DNA of 64,000 nt from Deltaproteobacteria bacterium. Lineage in GTDB: Bacteria; Myxococcota_A; UBA9160; UBA6930. Position numbers and translations under genes: made by a program. The DNA lies in contig JAJDAP010000022.1 of the NCBI GenBank assembly GCA_029261795.1, forward strand, positions 1 through 64,000, in the 5' to 3' direction. Below, piece after piece: positions 53,924-63,405 of the stretch (the first letter of the stretch is position 1; the number at the start of each line of letters is the position of its first letter). Below the pieces are notes generated by a model. It searched no databases. It was not told the DNA's origin and worked only from the letters and a program-made list of their open reading frames with translations.

Positions 53924-54273
53924 TCGGTGAAGCCCCACTTCTCCTTGTTCTTCTGCACTTCCTCGGGCGAGGGCTTGTCCTTGTCCTCGACCTCGGGGAC
54001 TTCGAAGTCGTCCTTGGCGTCGACGATCTTGGCGTTGAGCGCCGTGTCGTCGGCGAAGACACCGGGGACCCGCTCGTCCTCGAAGATGGCTTCCCACGGG
54101 CACTCCGGCTCGCAGACGCCACAATCGATGCACTCTTCGGGATCGATGTAGAGCTGATTCGGGAACGTCGCGGCGTCGCTCCCCTTGTATTCGTAAATGC
54201 AATCGACGGGACAAACCTCGACGCAGGCTTGGTCAACACAATCGCGGCAGAGGCTCGTGACTACCCAGGGCAT
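53920..54273 (-). CDS. FdxA-type ferredoxin (7Fe/8Fe) with acidic C-terminal extension
   Basis: A 117-residue ferredoxin. The first cluster site reads [18 protein letters not shown], which fits a [3Fe-4S]-type first cluster as in FdxA. The second is [13 protein letters not shown] for [4Fe-4S]. Residues 75-117 form an acidic Lys/Glu/Asp tail. It is translationally coupled to moaA, so it may supply electrons to MoaA (inference). A role in general low-potential electron transfer is the alternative. Confidence 0.92.
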   Translation of the reverse strand: MPWVVTSLCRDCVDQACVEVCPVDCIYEYKGSDAATFPNQLYIDPEECIDCGVCEPECPWEAIFEDERVPGVFADDTALNAKIVDAKDDFEVPEVEDKDKPSPEEVQKNKEKWGFTE

Positions 54274-54486
54274 CGCTCTCGATTCCTTCTCTGTGGCGCG
54301 CGGATCTTGGCGCGTTCATCCTCGCGGTCCCATCCACCGGGATCCGCGGCGGGCAGGAACATATCCCCTCCGGTTTGCCCGCGCCTCCGTTTGTGGCGGA
54401 AGCCTTTACGAATCTTGACTCATCAGTACAGTTTACGCCCCGCGGCTACCGCCGACGGAGTGCCTGCGCCCAGGAGATCAGTGCCA

Positions 54487-54813
54487 ATGCCGCTCGAAGC
54501 CGCGATCCGCGATCGGATCCAACAACTGGTCGATGGCACACCCGTGCTGCTCTTCATGAAGGGAACCCGCAGCCAGCCCCAATGCGGATTCTCTGCCCAA
54601 GTCGTCGGCGCCCTCGAGAGCCATGGCGCCGAATACCAGACCCTCGACGTGCTGGCCGATCCCGAGCTGCGCGAGGGGATCAAGGCGTTCTCCGAATGGC
54701 CGACCGTGCCCCAGCTTTACATCCAGGGCGAGTTCATCGGTGGCTGCGACATCATCACCGAGATGGACGCCAGCGGCGAGCTGCGGCACGCGCTCGAGCG
54801 CGCCGGCAGCTAG
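54487..54813 (+). CDS. grxD: Monothiol glutaredoxin, Grx4 family
   Basis: A 108-residue protein from ATG 54487. Key motifs are LFMKGTRSQPQCGFS (Cys of CGFS), SEWPTVPQLYI and GGCDIITEM. Such proteins bind a [2Fe-2S] cluster with glutathione as dimers and pass it to apo-proteins or BolA. Its sequence closely follows the first domain of the fusion at 5578, so the window carries two CGFS proteins. A thioredoxin-TPR gene follows 11 bases later, probably on the same transcript. Confidence 0.92.
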   Translation: MPLEAAIRDRIQQLVDGTPVLLFMKGTRSQPQCGFSAQVVGALESHGAEYQTLDVLADPELREGIKAFSEWPTVPQLYIQGEFIGGCDIITEMDASGELRHALERAGS

Positions 54814-54824
54814 GCTCGCGGACC

Positions 54825-55712
54825 ATGTCGTTGCCGCCCTCGGAACTGCCGGCCAGCTTCGTCATCGATGTCGTCGACGCGGATTTCGTCGCCGCGGTCG
54901 TCGATCGTTCCCATCAGGTTCCCGTCGTCGTCGATTTCTGGGCGCCCTGGTGCGGCCCGTGCAAGAACCTGGGCCCGATCCTCGAGCGGCTCGCCGGCGA
55001 GTATGCAGGCCAGTTCATCCTCGCCAAGGTCAACATCGACGAATCCCCGGCCGTCGCCCAACAGCTCGAGATCCGTAGCATCCCGCTCGTGATGGCCTTC
55101 CGCGATGGCGCCGCCGTCAGCGAATTCGAGGGAGCACAGCCCGAAGGCGCAGTGCGCCAGTTCCTCGATACGCTGGTCCCCAGCGCCGCGGACACAGCGG
55201 CCCGGTCTGGCAGCGAGGCGCTCGCCCTCGGCGATGCGGTCGAAGCCGAGCGCCAGTTCTCGATCGCCCTGGCCGAGGACCCGCGCCATCCCCAGGCGCT
55301 GATCGGTACGGCGCGCCTCCAAGGCAGTCGCGGCGAAAGCGAGGTCGCGCTCGCCACGCTGGCGCGGATGGGCATGGCACCGCGCGCCCTCGAGCAGGAA
55401 GCCGAACACCTCGCCGCCGAGCTGCGGAGTGCGACACCGGCCGCCGACGCGCCGGATCTCGAGGAACTTCGCGCCGCGGCCACGGCCAGCCCGGACGATC
55501 TCCAGATCGCGCTCGATCTGGCCAAGGCGTTGACCGCCTCGCGGCGCTACGACGAGGCTCTCTCCGCCCTGGTCGAGCTCGTCTCGCGCGACAAATCCTT
55601 CGCCGACGAAGCCGCCCGCAAGACGATGCTCGACGTGTTCGAGATCCTGGGCCCGGCCCATGAACTCACCCAGGCGTATCGCTCGAAGCTGGCGCGAGCC
55701 CTGTTCGTCTGA
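54825..55712 (+). CDS. Thioredoxin-TPR co-chaperone, YbbN/CnoX-like
   Basis: A 295-residue protein from ATG 54825. Residues about 15-115 are a thioredoxin domain with WCGPCKNLGP. The rest has TPR-like helical repeats (EALALGDAVEAERQFSIALAEDPRHPQAL and later ones). E. coli CnoX also has a thioredoxin-plus-TPR layout but with SxxC; here the CGPC site is complete, so thiol reduction is likely. It holds unfolding proteins for DnaK or GroEL. It follows grxD by 11 bases. Confidence 0.9.
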   Translation: MSLPPSELPASFVIDVVDADFVAAVVDRSHQVPVVVDFWAPWCGPCKNLGPILERLAGEYAGQFILAKVNIDESPAVAQQLEIRSIPLVMAFRDGAAVSEFEGAQPEGAVRQFLDTLVPSAADTAARSGSEALALGDAVEAERQFSIALAEDPRHPQALIGTARLQGSRGESEVALATLARMGMAPRALEQEAEHLAAELRSATPAADAPDLEELRAAATASPDDLQIALDLAKALTASRRYDEALSALVELVSRDKSFADEAARKTMLDVFEILGPAHELTQAYRSKLARALFV

Positions 55713-55740
55713 GTCCCGGCCACCCCGGTAGAATGCCGGG

Positions 55741-58041
55741 GTGACCCACGGATTCATCGTCCACCCGACCTATCGCGTCCGCGATGGGGTGCCCGTGGTG
55801 CAGCTCTTCGGGCGCCTCGAGAGTGGCGACCCGTTCCTGGTCGAGGAGACGCGCTACCGACCGGCCTTCTTCGTTCCCGAACGCGAAGCGCGCCAGTTCG
55901 AAGACGAGGCCAATGCCACCGTCGAGCCGACGGATCTGCTCGACATGGAGGGGAACCCGGTCGTGCGCATCAGCGCGCCGGTGCCTGGTGATATACCCCG
56001 GCTTCGGGACCGACACCGCGAGCGCGGCGGCCATCCCCAGGAAGCCGATGTCCGCTTCCCCTACCGCTTTCTCACCGACAGGAGGATTCGCGCGACATGC
56101 CATATCCGGGGACGGGGGATCCAACGTCCGGACGGTCTGGTCGTCTTCCGGAATCCCGAACTCGAACCCGGCCCGGCGCGGGTCGCACTGCGCACGCTGT
56201 CGATCGATCTCGAGACGACCCTCGACGCGAAGCTGATCTTCTCGGCCGCGCTCGTATGCGGCGGCGTGGAAGAGGTCCACCTGGTCGCAGACCACCAGGT
56301 AACCGGCGCAATCGTACATCCTGAAGAACCTGCCTTGTTATTCGCCGTGATGGAGCGAATCCGCAGCCTCGATCCAGATATGATCATCGGCTGGAACGTG
56401 ATCGATTTCGACCTGCGGGTTTGGATGGAACGTTGCGAAGCCAACGGGATCCCCTGCAACCTCGGCCGCACGCCGGACCGGCCCCGCCTTATCGAGCCCC
56501 AGGGCCGCGGCCGGAGCCGCTTCGAAATCGCTGGCCGCATGGTGCTCGACGGAATCCCGATCGTGCGCGAGGCGATCCGGCTGACCGACTATCGACTGGA
56601 AACCGTGGCTCGCGAGATCCTCGGCCGGGGCAAGAAGATCGACCACGAGGCACCCGACGCCGGCGAAGAGATCCAGCGGATGTGGCGAGAGGATCCGGAA
56701 TCCCTCGTCGCCTACAACCTGGAGGACGCACGCCTGGTTCCCGAGATCCTGGCGCACGAGGGGTTGCTCGATCTCGTCGAGCAGCGCAGCCGACTGACGG
56801 GGATGCAACTCGATCGGGTGACGGGCTCGGTCGCGAGCTTCGACCTGGTGTACCTGCCCGAACTCCGCGCCCGCGGCTTCGTCGCACCGTCGGTGCCTCC
56901 GGGTCGTGAGAACGTCTTCGTAAAGGGCGGTGCCCTGCTCGACCCCCAGCCGGGGGTTCATCCACGGGTGGCCGTACTCGATTTCAAGAGCCTCTACCCG
57001 AGCCTGATCCGCACCTTCCAGCTCGATCCATTGGCTCACGCCCGCGCCGAAGAGGACCCGGACCCGATCGAAGCGCCGAACGGCGCACGCTTCGCTCGCG
57101 AGGGCGCGGTACTGCCTGGCATCATCCTGCGGCTGATGTCGAGCCGCGACGAGGCCAAGGCCAGGGGCGATGCGCACGCCAGCCAGGCCATCAAGATCCT
57201 GATGAACTCGATGTTCGGCGTTCTCGGCACACCCTCGTGCCGGTTCTTCGACCCCGACGTCGCCAACGCGATCACGAGCTTCGGGCAACAGACCCTGCAC
57301 TGGACCCGTGAGGCCTTCGACGAGATCGGCGTGCCGGTCCTCTATGGCGATACGGATTCGCTATTCGTGCAGCTTCCCGAAGCCCCCGACCCCTACGCAC
57401 TCCGCGCCATCGCCGAAGAACTCCGCGAGCAGGTTCAAGAGACGGTGACCTCGCGTATCCGCGCGACCTATCGCCTCGAGCCGCGCCTCGACCTCGAACT
57501 CGAGAAGATCTACGACCCGTTCTTTCTGCCGCGGGTCCGCGGTGGCCGCAGTGGAAGCAAGAAACGCTATGCGGGCTGGAAGGACGGCAGCCTCGAAATC
57601 GTGGGGCTCGAGGCCGTGCGCCGGGATTGGCCCACCATCGCTACGCGTCTGCAAGAGGGCATGCTCGAGCGCCTCTTCACCGGGCGCGACCCGGTCCCCT
57701 TTGCCATCGAACTGGTCGATGCGCTTCGCAGGGGCGCCCTCGACCGGGAACTCGTCTACGTGAAGCGCATCCGCAAGGGTTCCCTCGACGACTACAAATC
57801 CAACGCGCCCCATGTCCAGGCTGCGCGCAAGGCGGGCCCGCACGCGGGCCGGGTCATCCAGTACCTGATCACACGCAGCGGCCCGGAACCGGTCCTGGCC
57901 GGGCGCCCGCTCCCGACCGGGATCGAATACGAGCACTACGTCGAGAAGGTGTTGCGGCCGGTCGCCGATTCGATCCTGAGAGAGGTCGGCCGCAACTTCG
58001 GCGAAGTTCTCGGCGAGCCACAGCAACTGTCGATGTTCTGA
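55741..58041 (+). CDS. polB: DNA polymerase II (family B)
   Basis: A 766-residue B-family polymerase from GTG 55741. The exonuclease carries DLET (Asp156, Glu158), IIGWNVIDFD and YNLEDARL. The polymerase sites are DFKSLYPS (Asp414), KILMNSMFGVLG and YGDTDS (Asp537, Asp539). The C-terminus ends QLSMF, where the QLxxF form fits a beta-clamp-binding peptide (QQLSMF). It supports repair and replication restart. All catalytic acids appear present. Confidence 0.94.
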   Translation: MTHGFIVHPTYRVRDGVPVVQLFGRLESGDPFLVEETRYRPAFFVPEREARQFEDEANATVEPTDLLDMEGNPVVRISAPVPGDIPRLRDRHRERGGHPQEADVRFPYRFLTDRRIRATCHIRGRGIQRPDGLVVFRNPELEPGPARVALRTLSIDLETTLDAKLIFSAALVCGGVEEVHLVADHQVTGAIVHPEEPALLFAVMERIRSLDPDMIIGWNVIDFDLRVWMERCEANGIPCNLGRTPDRPRLIEPQGRGRSRFEIAGRMVLDGIPIVREAIRLTDYRLETVAREILGRGKKIDHEAPDAGEEIQRMWREDPESLVAYNLEDARLVPEILAHEGLLDLVEQRSRLTGMQLDRVTGSVASFDLVYLPELRARGFVAPSVPPGRENVFVKGGALLDPQPGVHPRVAVLDFKSLYPSLIRTFQLDPLAHARAEEDPDPIEAPNGARFAREGAVLPGIILRLMSSRDEAKARGDAHASQAIKILMNSMFGVLGTPSCRFFDPDVANAITSFGQQTLHWTREAFDEIGVPVLYGDTDSLFVQLPEAPDPYALRAIAEELREQVQETVTSRIRATYRLEPRLDLELEKIYDPFFLPRVRGGRSGSKKRYAGWKDGSLEIVGLEAVRRDWPTIATRLQEGMLERLFTGRDPVPFAIELVDALRRGALDRELVYVKRIRKGSLDDYKSNAPHVQAARKAGPHAGRVIQYLITRSGPEPVLAGRPLPTGIEYEHYVEKVLRPVADSILREVGRNFGEVLGEPQQLSMF

Positions 58042-58051
58042 GACGGCTAGC

Positions 58052-58123
58052 CGTCGGCAAGGCCGGAGTCGTCGGCAAGGCCGGAGTCGTCGGCAAGACC
58101 GGAGCCGTCGGCCAGGCCGGAGT
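58052..58123. repeat. Four tandem copies of an 18-bp unit between convergent genes
   Basis: Units CGTCGGCAAGGCCGGAGT at 58052-58069 and 58070-58087 are identical. The next two (58088-58105, 58106-58123) differ at two and one positions. A partial fifth copy runs into the metallophosphoesterase stop. The unit length is a multiple of three but no gene covers it. It could vary by replication slippage. Confidence 0.85.
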
Positions 58124-58125
58124 CG

Positions 58126-59394
58126 TCAGCGCTCCGCCAGCGTCAGCTCCATCAGCGACGCCTCGCCGGGAACGCCGATCCGGAGCGGGAAACCGTAGAA
58201 GCCCGTGCCGCGATGGACGTAGAGCCGCGAACGGCCATGGCCGAACAGGCCGTGATCGGGCCAGCGGGAACGCGTCAGAACCGTCCAATCGAGGCCGAGC
58301 GAGACCAGTCCGATCTGCCCGCCATGGGTATGGCCGGACAGGGTCAGGTCGGCCTCGCCCTTGGCGATGTCCCGGAAGTGCAGCGGATCGTGAAGCAGCA
58401 GGATGCGGAGGTGATCGTCGATGCGCGGGTGGGCCTCGAAGAGTTCGGCGAGTCTCTCCTCTCGCTCCCCCCGATGATAGTCGGCGCCCAGAATCTGGAT
58501 CGGACCCACCGGCGTCTCGGTCACAACGCCATCATCGACGAGGAGCCGGATCCGGTTCGCGGCCATCGCCGCCCGAACCTCCTCGGGTGCTTCGTGATCG
58601 TGATTCCCGAAGCAGGCGAAGCAGCGCCCCTCCATCTGCCTCAAGGGCGCAAGCGCCTCGGTCAGACAACCCGGCGTCCCATTCCCCTCCATGGTGAGGA
58701 AGTCGCCGGTCAACAGCACCAGATCGGGGTCGTGCGCGATGAACTCCTCGAGCCGGTTGCGTAAGCGGTGGATCGGTTGCCAGGGTCCGATGTGTGGATC
58801 CGTGATCTGCACGATGCGGAGCGGTCGACCCTCGATCGTGGGCGCCCTACGGCGGTGGCGCTGAACCGGCATGCGACGAATCTCGTCGGGCCCCTCGCCG
58901 CCCAGATCGAAGCGCACGATCTCCCGGCGCAACGTGAACGAACTCACGATCGAGGCGGCGATCACGACGACGGGCAACAGGTCGAGCCAGACCAACCTCT
59001 CGAGTGTCACTTCGGCGCCCGTCCACCAGAGGACGCCGCGGATCGGCAACATCACGACGAAGTAGGGCAACGAGATCGCGCCGAGCGCCTGGAGCGCCAT
59101 ACCCGGGAGGCTGACCGCATAGCGGTAGATGCGCGGGCGAAGCTTCGCGTTCACCAGACGCATCGCGTGCAGACCCGCTGCGCCGAAGCCGTAGACGAAG
59201 AGCCAACCCACGACGGGTCCCACCAGATCTTGCAAGCGGATGGCGAGCACGACCGCCATCGGAAACGAGATCAACACCATCACCGCGGTGAAGATCGCGT
59301 ACTGACGACCGCGGGCCCGCCAGGCGTAGATCGGAAGCGCTACGGCAATCAGGGCGCCGAGCGACGGGATCAACCAGGGAGGCGGAGCAGGCAC
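58126..59394 (-). CDS. Membrane-anchored metallophosphoesterase (YkuE-like)
   Basis: A 422-residue protein from GTG 59394. Four hydrophobic helices fill about residues 5-160. The calcineurin-like domain spans about 200-422, with TDPHIG, LTGDFL, GNHDHEAP, LLLHDPL and LSGHTHGGQIG, the full set of metal ligands. Related YaeI/YkuE enzymes act on UDP-diacylglucosamine-like or other phosphate esters at the membrane. The longer open frame upstream runs across the hemF region and is rejected. Confidence 0.88.
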   Translation of the reverse strand: MPAPPPWLIPSLGALIAVALPIYAWRARGRQYAIFTAVMVLISFPMAVVLAIRLQDLVGPVVGWLFVYGFGAAGLHAMRLVNAKLRPRIYRYAVSLPGMALQALGAISLPYFVVMLPIRGVLWWTGAEVTLERLVWLDLLPVVVIAASIVSSFTLRREIVRFDLGGEGPDEIRRMPVQRHRRRAPTIEGRPLRIVQITDPHIGPWQPIHRLRNRLEEFIAHDPDLVLLTGDFLTMEGNGTPGCLTEALAPLRQMEGRCFACFGNHDHEAPEEVRAAMAANRIRLLVDDGVVTETPVGPIQILGADYHRGEREERLAELFEAHPRIDDHLRILLLHDPLHFRDIAKGEADLTLSGHTHGGQIGLVSLGLDWTVLTRSRWPDHGLFGHGRSRLYVHRGTGFYGFPLRIGVPGEASLMELTLAER

Positions 59395-59466
59395 GGGGGC
59401 GGAGGATAGGAGAACCGTCGCTGCTGTCGCCCTGCGGCCTGGCTTCGAGTAGATAGAATCTGGCCC

Positions 59467-60384
59467 ATGAGCAATCCGGATCCCCAGGCACTTCACGAAT
59501 TCCTCACGGGCCTCCAGGACCGCATCTGCGCGGCGCTCGAGCGCGAAGACGGCCGCGCTCGCTTCAGGGAGCAGCTGTTTCCCGGTGATGATGGAACCTT
59601 CGCTCGGCCGCGGGTCCTCGAAGGCGGCGCCGTGATCGAAAAGGCGGCCGTGAACTTCACCCACAGCCGAGGGCCGAAGTTGCCGCCGGCCGCGACGGAA
59701 CGGCGCCCCGAACTCGTTGGCGCCTCGTTCGAGGCCGTCTCGCTCTCGATGATCGTGCATCCGGAGAACCCCTACGCGCCCACCACACACATGAACATGC
59801 GCGGCTTCGTCGCGACACCCGAAGCGGGGGATCCGGGCTGGTGGGTCGGCGGCGGCTTCGATCTCACGCCCTACTACGGCTTCGAGGAAGACTGCATCCA
59901 TTGGCATACCCAGGCGAAGGCCGCCTGTGCGCCCCTCGGCCGCGGAACCTACGCGCGCTTCAAGAAGGACTGCGACGACTACTTCTACCTGCCCCATCGC
60001 AACGAACCACGCGGCATCGGCGGCATCTTCTTCGACGATCTCAACGAACCCGACTGGGAACGATGCTTCGCGCTGCTCCAGAGCGCGGGCGATCGATTCG
60101 TGCCCGCCTACCTGCCGATCCTGCAGCGCCGCCGCGCAATGAAATGGGGCGAACGCGAACGAGATTTCCAGCTCTGGCGCCGCGGACGTTATGCCGAGTT
60201 CAATCTCGTCTGGGACCGGGGCACCAGGTACGGTCTCCAGTCGGGCCGTCGCATCGAGAGCGTGCTCGCTTCCATGCCGCCGGTGGCGCATTGGCGCTAC
60301 GACTGGCAGGCGGAGCCCGGCAGCCGCGAAGACCGGCTTGTCAGCGATTTCCTCGAACCGCGGGATTGGGTCGAACCCGACTGA
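59467..60384 (+). CDS. hemF: Oxygen-dependent coproporphyrinogen III oxidase
   Basis: A 305-residue enzyme of heme synthesis that decarboxylates coproporphyrinogen III with O2. Diagnostic segments are NFTHSRGPKLPPAATERRPEL (ending in the family pattern), SLSMIVHPENPYAPTTHMNMRGF, GGGFDLTPYYGFEED, PHRNEPRGIGGIFFDDL, and RRGRYAEFNLVWDRGT; quoted here in part as HPENPYAPTTHMN and YAEFNLVWDRGT. The His, Arg and Asp set is complete. It implies aerobic life. An ArfB gene follows at 3 bases. Confidence 0.95.
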   Translation: MSNPDPQALHEFLTGLQDRICAALEREDGRARFREQLFPGDDGTFARPRVLEGGAVIEKAAVNFTHSRGPKLPPAATERRPELVGASFEAVSLSMIVHPENPYAPTTHMNMRGFVATPEAGDPGWWVGGGFDLTPYYGFEEDCIHWHTQAKAACAPLGRGTYARFKKDCDDYFYLPHRNEPRGIGGIFFDDLNEPDWERCFALLQSAGDRFVPAYLPILQRRRAMKWGERERDFQLWRRGRYAEFNLVWDRGTRYGLQSGRRIESVLASMPPVAHWRYDWQAEPGSREDRLVSDFLEPRDWVEPD

Positions 60385-60387
60385 GCC

Positions 60388-60828
60388 ATGGCAGAACTTC
60401 GTGATCTTCGGATCGGCCCGCGACGGCTGATCCCGGCGCGCCACCTGAGCGCGCGTGCCGTGCGTTCGAGTGGACCCGGCGGTCAGAACGTCAACAAGGT
60501 CTCGACACGGATCGAGTTGACGCTGGACCTCGAAGCGGCGGCGCCGGAGTTGGGCGCAACCGGGGCAGCGCGCATTCGCGCGCGTTGGCCGCGGCGCCTC
60601 GATGCCGAGCGCAACCTCGTGGTGCGCTGCGACCGCACGCGCAAGCGTGGGCGCAACCTCGAGCTCGCCCAGGACCGGATGGAGGAGCTGCTCCGCGATG
60701 CCCTGGCCCCGCCGCCGCCGGCCCGGCGTCCGACCAGGCCCAGCAGCGGCAGCCGACGCCGGCGTGTCGACGACAAGCGACGCCGCGGCGACACGAAGCG
60801 CCTCCGAGGCCGCCCGAACGACGACTGA
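60388..60828 (+). CDS. arfB: Peptidyl-tRNA hydrolase/ribosome-rescue factor ArfB
   Basis: A 146-residue protein. The GGQ motif is SSGPGGQNVNKVSTRIEL, and the C-terminal tail is very basic (RRRRVDDKRRRGDTKRLRG). This matches ArfB/YaeJ, which enters stalled ribosomes through its tail and frees the peptide. The gene starts 3 bases after hemF. Its stop lies one base from the convergent OsmC stop. Confidence 0.92.
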   Translation: MAELRDLRIGPRRLIPARHLSARAVRSSGPGGQNVNKVSTRIELTLDLEAAAPELGATGAARIRARWPRRLDAERNLVVRCDRTRKRGRNLELAQDRMEELLRDALAPPPPARRPTRPSSGSRRRRVDDKRRRGDTKRLRGRPNDD

Positions 60829-60829
60829 C

Positions 60830-61237
60830 TCAACGCCAGTCGAACGTGGCGTCGACCTCGACCTCATCGCCGAGGCTCTTGCAGACCGGACACGTGTACG
60901 CGGCACGCTCGAGAATCGGGCGAGCCTCCTCGGGAATCTCCGGGGCCATCTCGAAGCGAACGCCGAGGCGTCCGATCCGGCGCACCGGCGTCGCGACCAT
61001 CTCCTTCTCCACCGAGACGGTCGAACCCTCCATGGGCCACTCGTGTCGCCGCGCCACGATGCCCATCACCGTCATCATGCAGGAACCGAGTGCGGTCGCG
61101 ACGAGATCGGTCGGCGAGAACGCTTCGCCGCGGCCCTGGTTGTCGAGCGGTGCGTCGGTATCGAGCTTCGCCCCGGAAGGATGCTCGGCGCTCGTATGTA
61201 GCTCGCCGTCGTAGCGGAGTTCGATGCGGACCGTCAT
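60830..61237 (-). CDS. OsmC family peroxiredoxin-like protein
   Basis: A 135-residue OsmC-fold protein. Motifs are FSPTDLVATALGSCMM, with the active-site Cys, and a late Cys pair region AYTCPVCKSLGDEVEV. OsmC/YhfA-type proteins reduce organic peroxides or bind acyl thioesters. It starts within the stop of the esterase gene (ATGA), so both are co-translated. Confidence 0.9.
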   Translation of the reverse strand: MTVRIELRYDGELHTSAEHPSGAKLDTDAPLDNQGRGEAFSPTDLVATALGSCMMTVMGIVARRHEWPMEGSTVSVEKEMVATPVRRIGRLGVRFEMAPEIPEEARPILERAAYTCPVCKSLGDEVEVDATFDWR

Positions 61238-61911
61238 GAGGCCGCCTTGGTCGCTGCCGCCGTCAGGCGAACCACGCGGTCGTCCATCAGGATCCGGGTT
61301 CCCATCTTGTTCATCACGTATCCGAAGCCCATCCGGCGCTCGGGGTCGGCATAACCGAAGGAGCCACCGGCACCCGGGTGCCCGAATGCGCCGTCGCCTA
61401 GCGCCGAGCCGCCGTTCGGGTGATCGAGCGGAATCATGAAACCCAGACCGAAACGTGTTTCGACGCCGAGGACACTGTCCGGTCCGCGTGAGTTCGCATC
61501 CCAGTCGAACAATGCCTCGTTCGGCAGCAGTGGCTTGATTGCGGCCAGACCCGCGCGATGGGCCATCAGGTAGCGCACCGGCAGCTCGGCCTTGCCCGCC
61601 TGCTCGAACTCCGGCCAGTAGTGGGCCACCGGTGCATCGACGTCGAGTTTTCCGGCCGCAGCGAGCTGATGGGCGCAGAGCGCGGTCATCCCCTTCGTCG
61701 TCGAGAACACATTGACCAGTGTGTCTCGCTCCCAGGCGGAAGTACGTGCTGCATCGGCATGACCGCCCCAGAGATCGACGACGCGCTCACCGTCGATGTC
61801 GACAGCGCAGCCGGCGCCCAGTTCATGGCCGTCCCGGAAGTTCGCCTCGAACGCGTCCCGGACCGTGGCGAAGGCTTCGTGACAGGTACCGTGGATCTCG
61901 GCTTCACTCAT
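61234..61911 (-). pseudogene. Beta-lactamase-fold esterase with internal in-frame deletion
   Basis: A 225-residue ORF. The N-terminus is a standard EstB-type serine hydrolase with GHADAARTSAWERDTLVNVFSTTKGM; the SxxK motif is Ser70-Thr-Thr-Lys73. After LFDWDANS the sequence jumps to GVETRFGLGFMIPLDHPNGG, which normally lies much later. The middle of the family, which holds the YxN motif, is gone, and length is about 60 percent of the usual 380. The frame is kept, so a protein could be made, but it should be inactive. It is coupled to the OsmC gene, which may explain its survival. Confidence 0.65.
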
Positions 61912-61953
61912 CTGGCGTCCTCACTTCTCGGCGAATGGGTGGCGCCAGCGAAG

Positions 61954-63363
61954 CTACCAACTCGTCGGCCAACGCGGATGCCAGGGTTGCTCGCGCTGGA
62001 ATGCAAAGGCGGCACGCAGGACCAGATCATCCCGGTGACGCGGGCCCACGATCTGCAGGCCGACGGGAAGACCCGCGTCGGACAGGCCCGCCCGCATCGT
62101 GGCAGCGGGATGCCAGGACCAGTTGAAGGGAATCGTGAAGGCGGCCACACCGGCGGGCGGCTGTCGTCTGCCCTCGGTCTCGTCCGGGAACGGGCCCTTC
62201 GCCGGGGGCGGGTCGTAGGGAACGGTCGGGGTCAGCAGAAAATCCACATCGCTGAAGATCGACTGGCACCAGCCGTTCAGTTCCATGCGCTTGCGGGCCA
62301 TCTCACCCCAGGCTTCGGCACTCACCTGCTTCATCGCCTGGACTCCGCGGATGAAGGTCCGACCGAACTCGTCCTCCCGATCTGGCAGGTACCGATGCAG
62401 TTCCGACGCCATCTCGAAGCCGCCTAGCAAGCCCCATTCTCGCCCGAGGCCCGGCGGACCGCCGCTCACAGGGACGAGCGTGTGGCCCATCGCCTCGAAG
62501 GATCGGGCTGCGGCTTCGACCACCCGGGCAACGTCGGACTGAACCACCCCGTGTCCGAGATCGGGCGAATAACCGAAGCGCGTTCCCGCTGGGAGATCCT
62601 CGGCCAGGGCTTCCAGGTAGGAAAATCCCGGATGCGGCAGCGAGTTCGGATCTTCCGGCGCAGCGCCGCAGGTGAGGTCCAGTTGGAGTGCCGCATCCTC
62701 CACGGTCTTCGTCAGCGGCCCCGAGACCGATTTGTCGTCGAACTCCCACTGGCCGAAGGGGCCTCGCGCCACGCGACCCTGGGAACCCTTGAGACCGAAG
62801 GCGCCGACGAAGCTGGCTGGAATGCGGATCGAACCGCCGCCGTCGCTTGCAGTCACCAGGGGACACACACCGCCAGCGAGGACCGCGGCAGAGCCACCGC
62901 TCGAACCGCCCGGTGTCAGGTCCAGGTTCCAGGGCGAACGCGTCACGCCGTAGACGAGGTTCTTGGTGATCGCGGTGTAGCCGAACTCCGGGGCATTCGT
63001 CTTGCCCACCACGATGGCGCCGGCCGCCTTCAAGCGCCCCACCTGCACCGTATCGCGCTGCGAGATGCGTCCCTTGTGGATCAGGCTGCCCTCGGTGTTC
63101 GGCAGTCCGACCGTATCCTCGAGATCCTTGACGCCAAGGGGAATCCCCTCGATCGGCCGCGCCTCGCCACGCGCGATCCGCTCTTCGGCGCTTCGCGCAT
63201 CGGCCAGAAGCTTCTCGCGATCGTGTAGTGCGACGAACGCGTTCAGGTCGGCGTGGGTGGCGTCGATCCGATCGAGCACCGCGTCCATCAACTCGACGGG
63301 CGATACCTTCTTCTGCTCGAGATTCGCGACGAGATCGGTCAGGGAGAGGCTGAGGAGTTCCAT
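61954..63363 (-). CDS. Amidase signature family hydrolase
   Basis: A 469-residue amidase. The Ser-cisSer-Lys triad is visible: Lys in GIPLGVKDLED, cis-Ser in TPGGSSGGSAAVLAGG, and nucleophile Ser in DGGGSIRIPASF. The N-terminus and C-terminus (LPVGLQIVGP) match the family. It may act on small amides; a GatA role is unlikely because no gatB or gatC is adjacent. It is on the same strand as the partial LLM gene upstream. Confidence 0.9.
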   Translation of the reverse strand: MELLSLSLTDLVANLEQKKVSPVELMDAVLDRIDATHADLNAFVALHDREKLLADARSAEERIARGEARPIEGIPLGVKDLEDTVGLPNTEGSLIHKGRISQRDTVQVGRLKAAGAIVVGKTNAPEFGYTAITKNLVYGVTRSPWNLDLTPGGSSGGSAAVLAGGVCPLVTASDGGGSIRIPASFVGAFGLKGSQGRVARGPFGQWEFDDKSVSGPLTKTVEDAALQLDLTCGAAPEDPNSLPHPGFSYLEALAEDLPAGTRFGYSPDLGHGVVQSDVARVVEAAARSFEAMGHTLVPVSGGPPGLGREWGLLGGFEMASELHRYLPDREDEFGRTFIRGVQAMKQVSAEAWGEMARKRMELNGWCQSIFSDVDFLLTPTVPYDPPPAKGPFPDETEGRRQPPAGVAAFTIPFNWSWHPAATMRAGLSDAGLPVGLQIVGPRHRDDLVLRAAFAFQREQPWHPRWPTSW

Positions 63364-63405
63364 CCGGGAACTATACTTTGGCTGAGCGAAACCCGAACAC
63401 CGCGT

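Noticed and set aside
58041-58125. CRISPR-like array
   Set aside because: 18-bp units are contiguous without spacers, so it is a simple tandem repeat.
59395-60906. Long N-terminal extension of the metallophosphoesterase frame through hemF and arfB
   Set aside because: It lies opposite two well-supported genes and has no family similarity; GTG 59394 is used instead.
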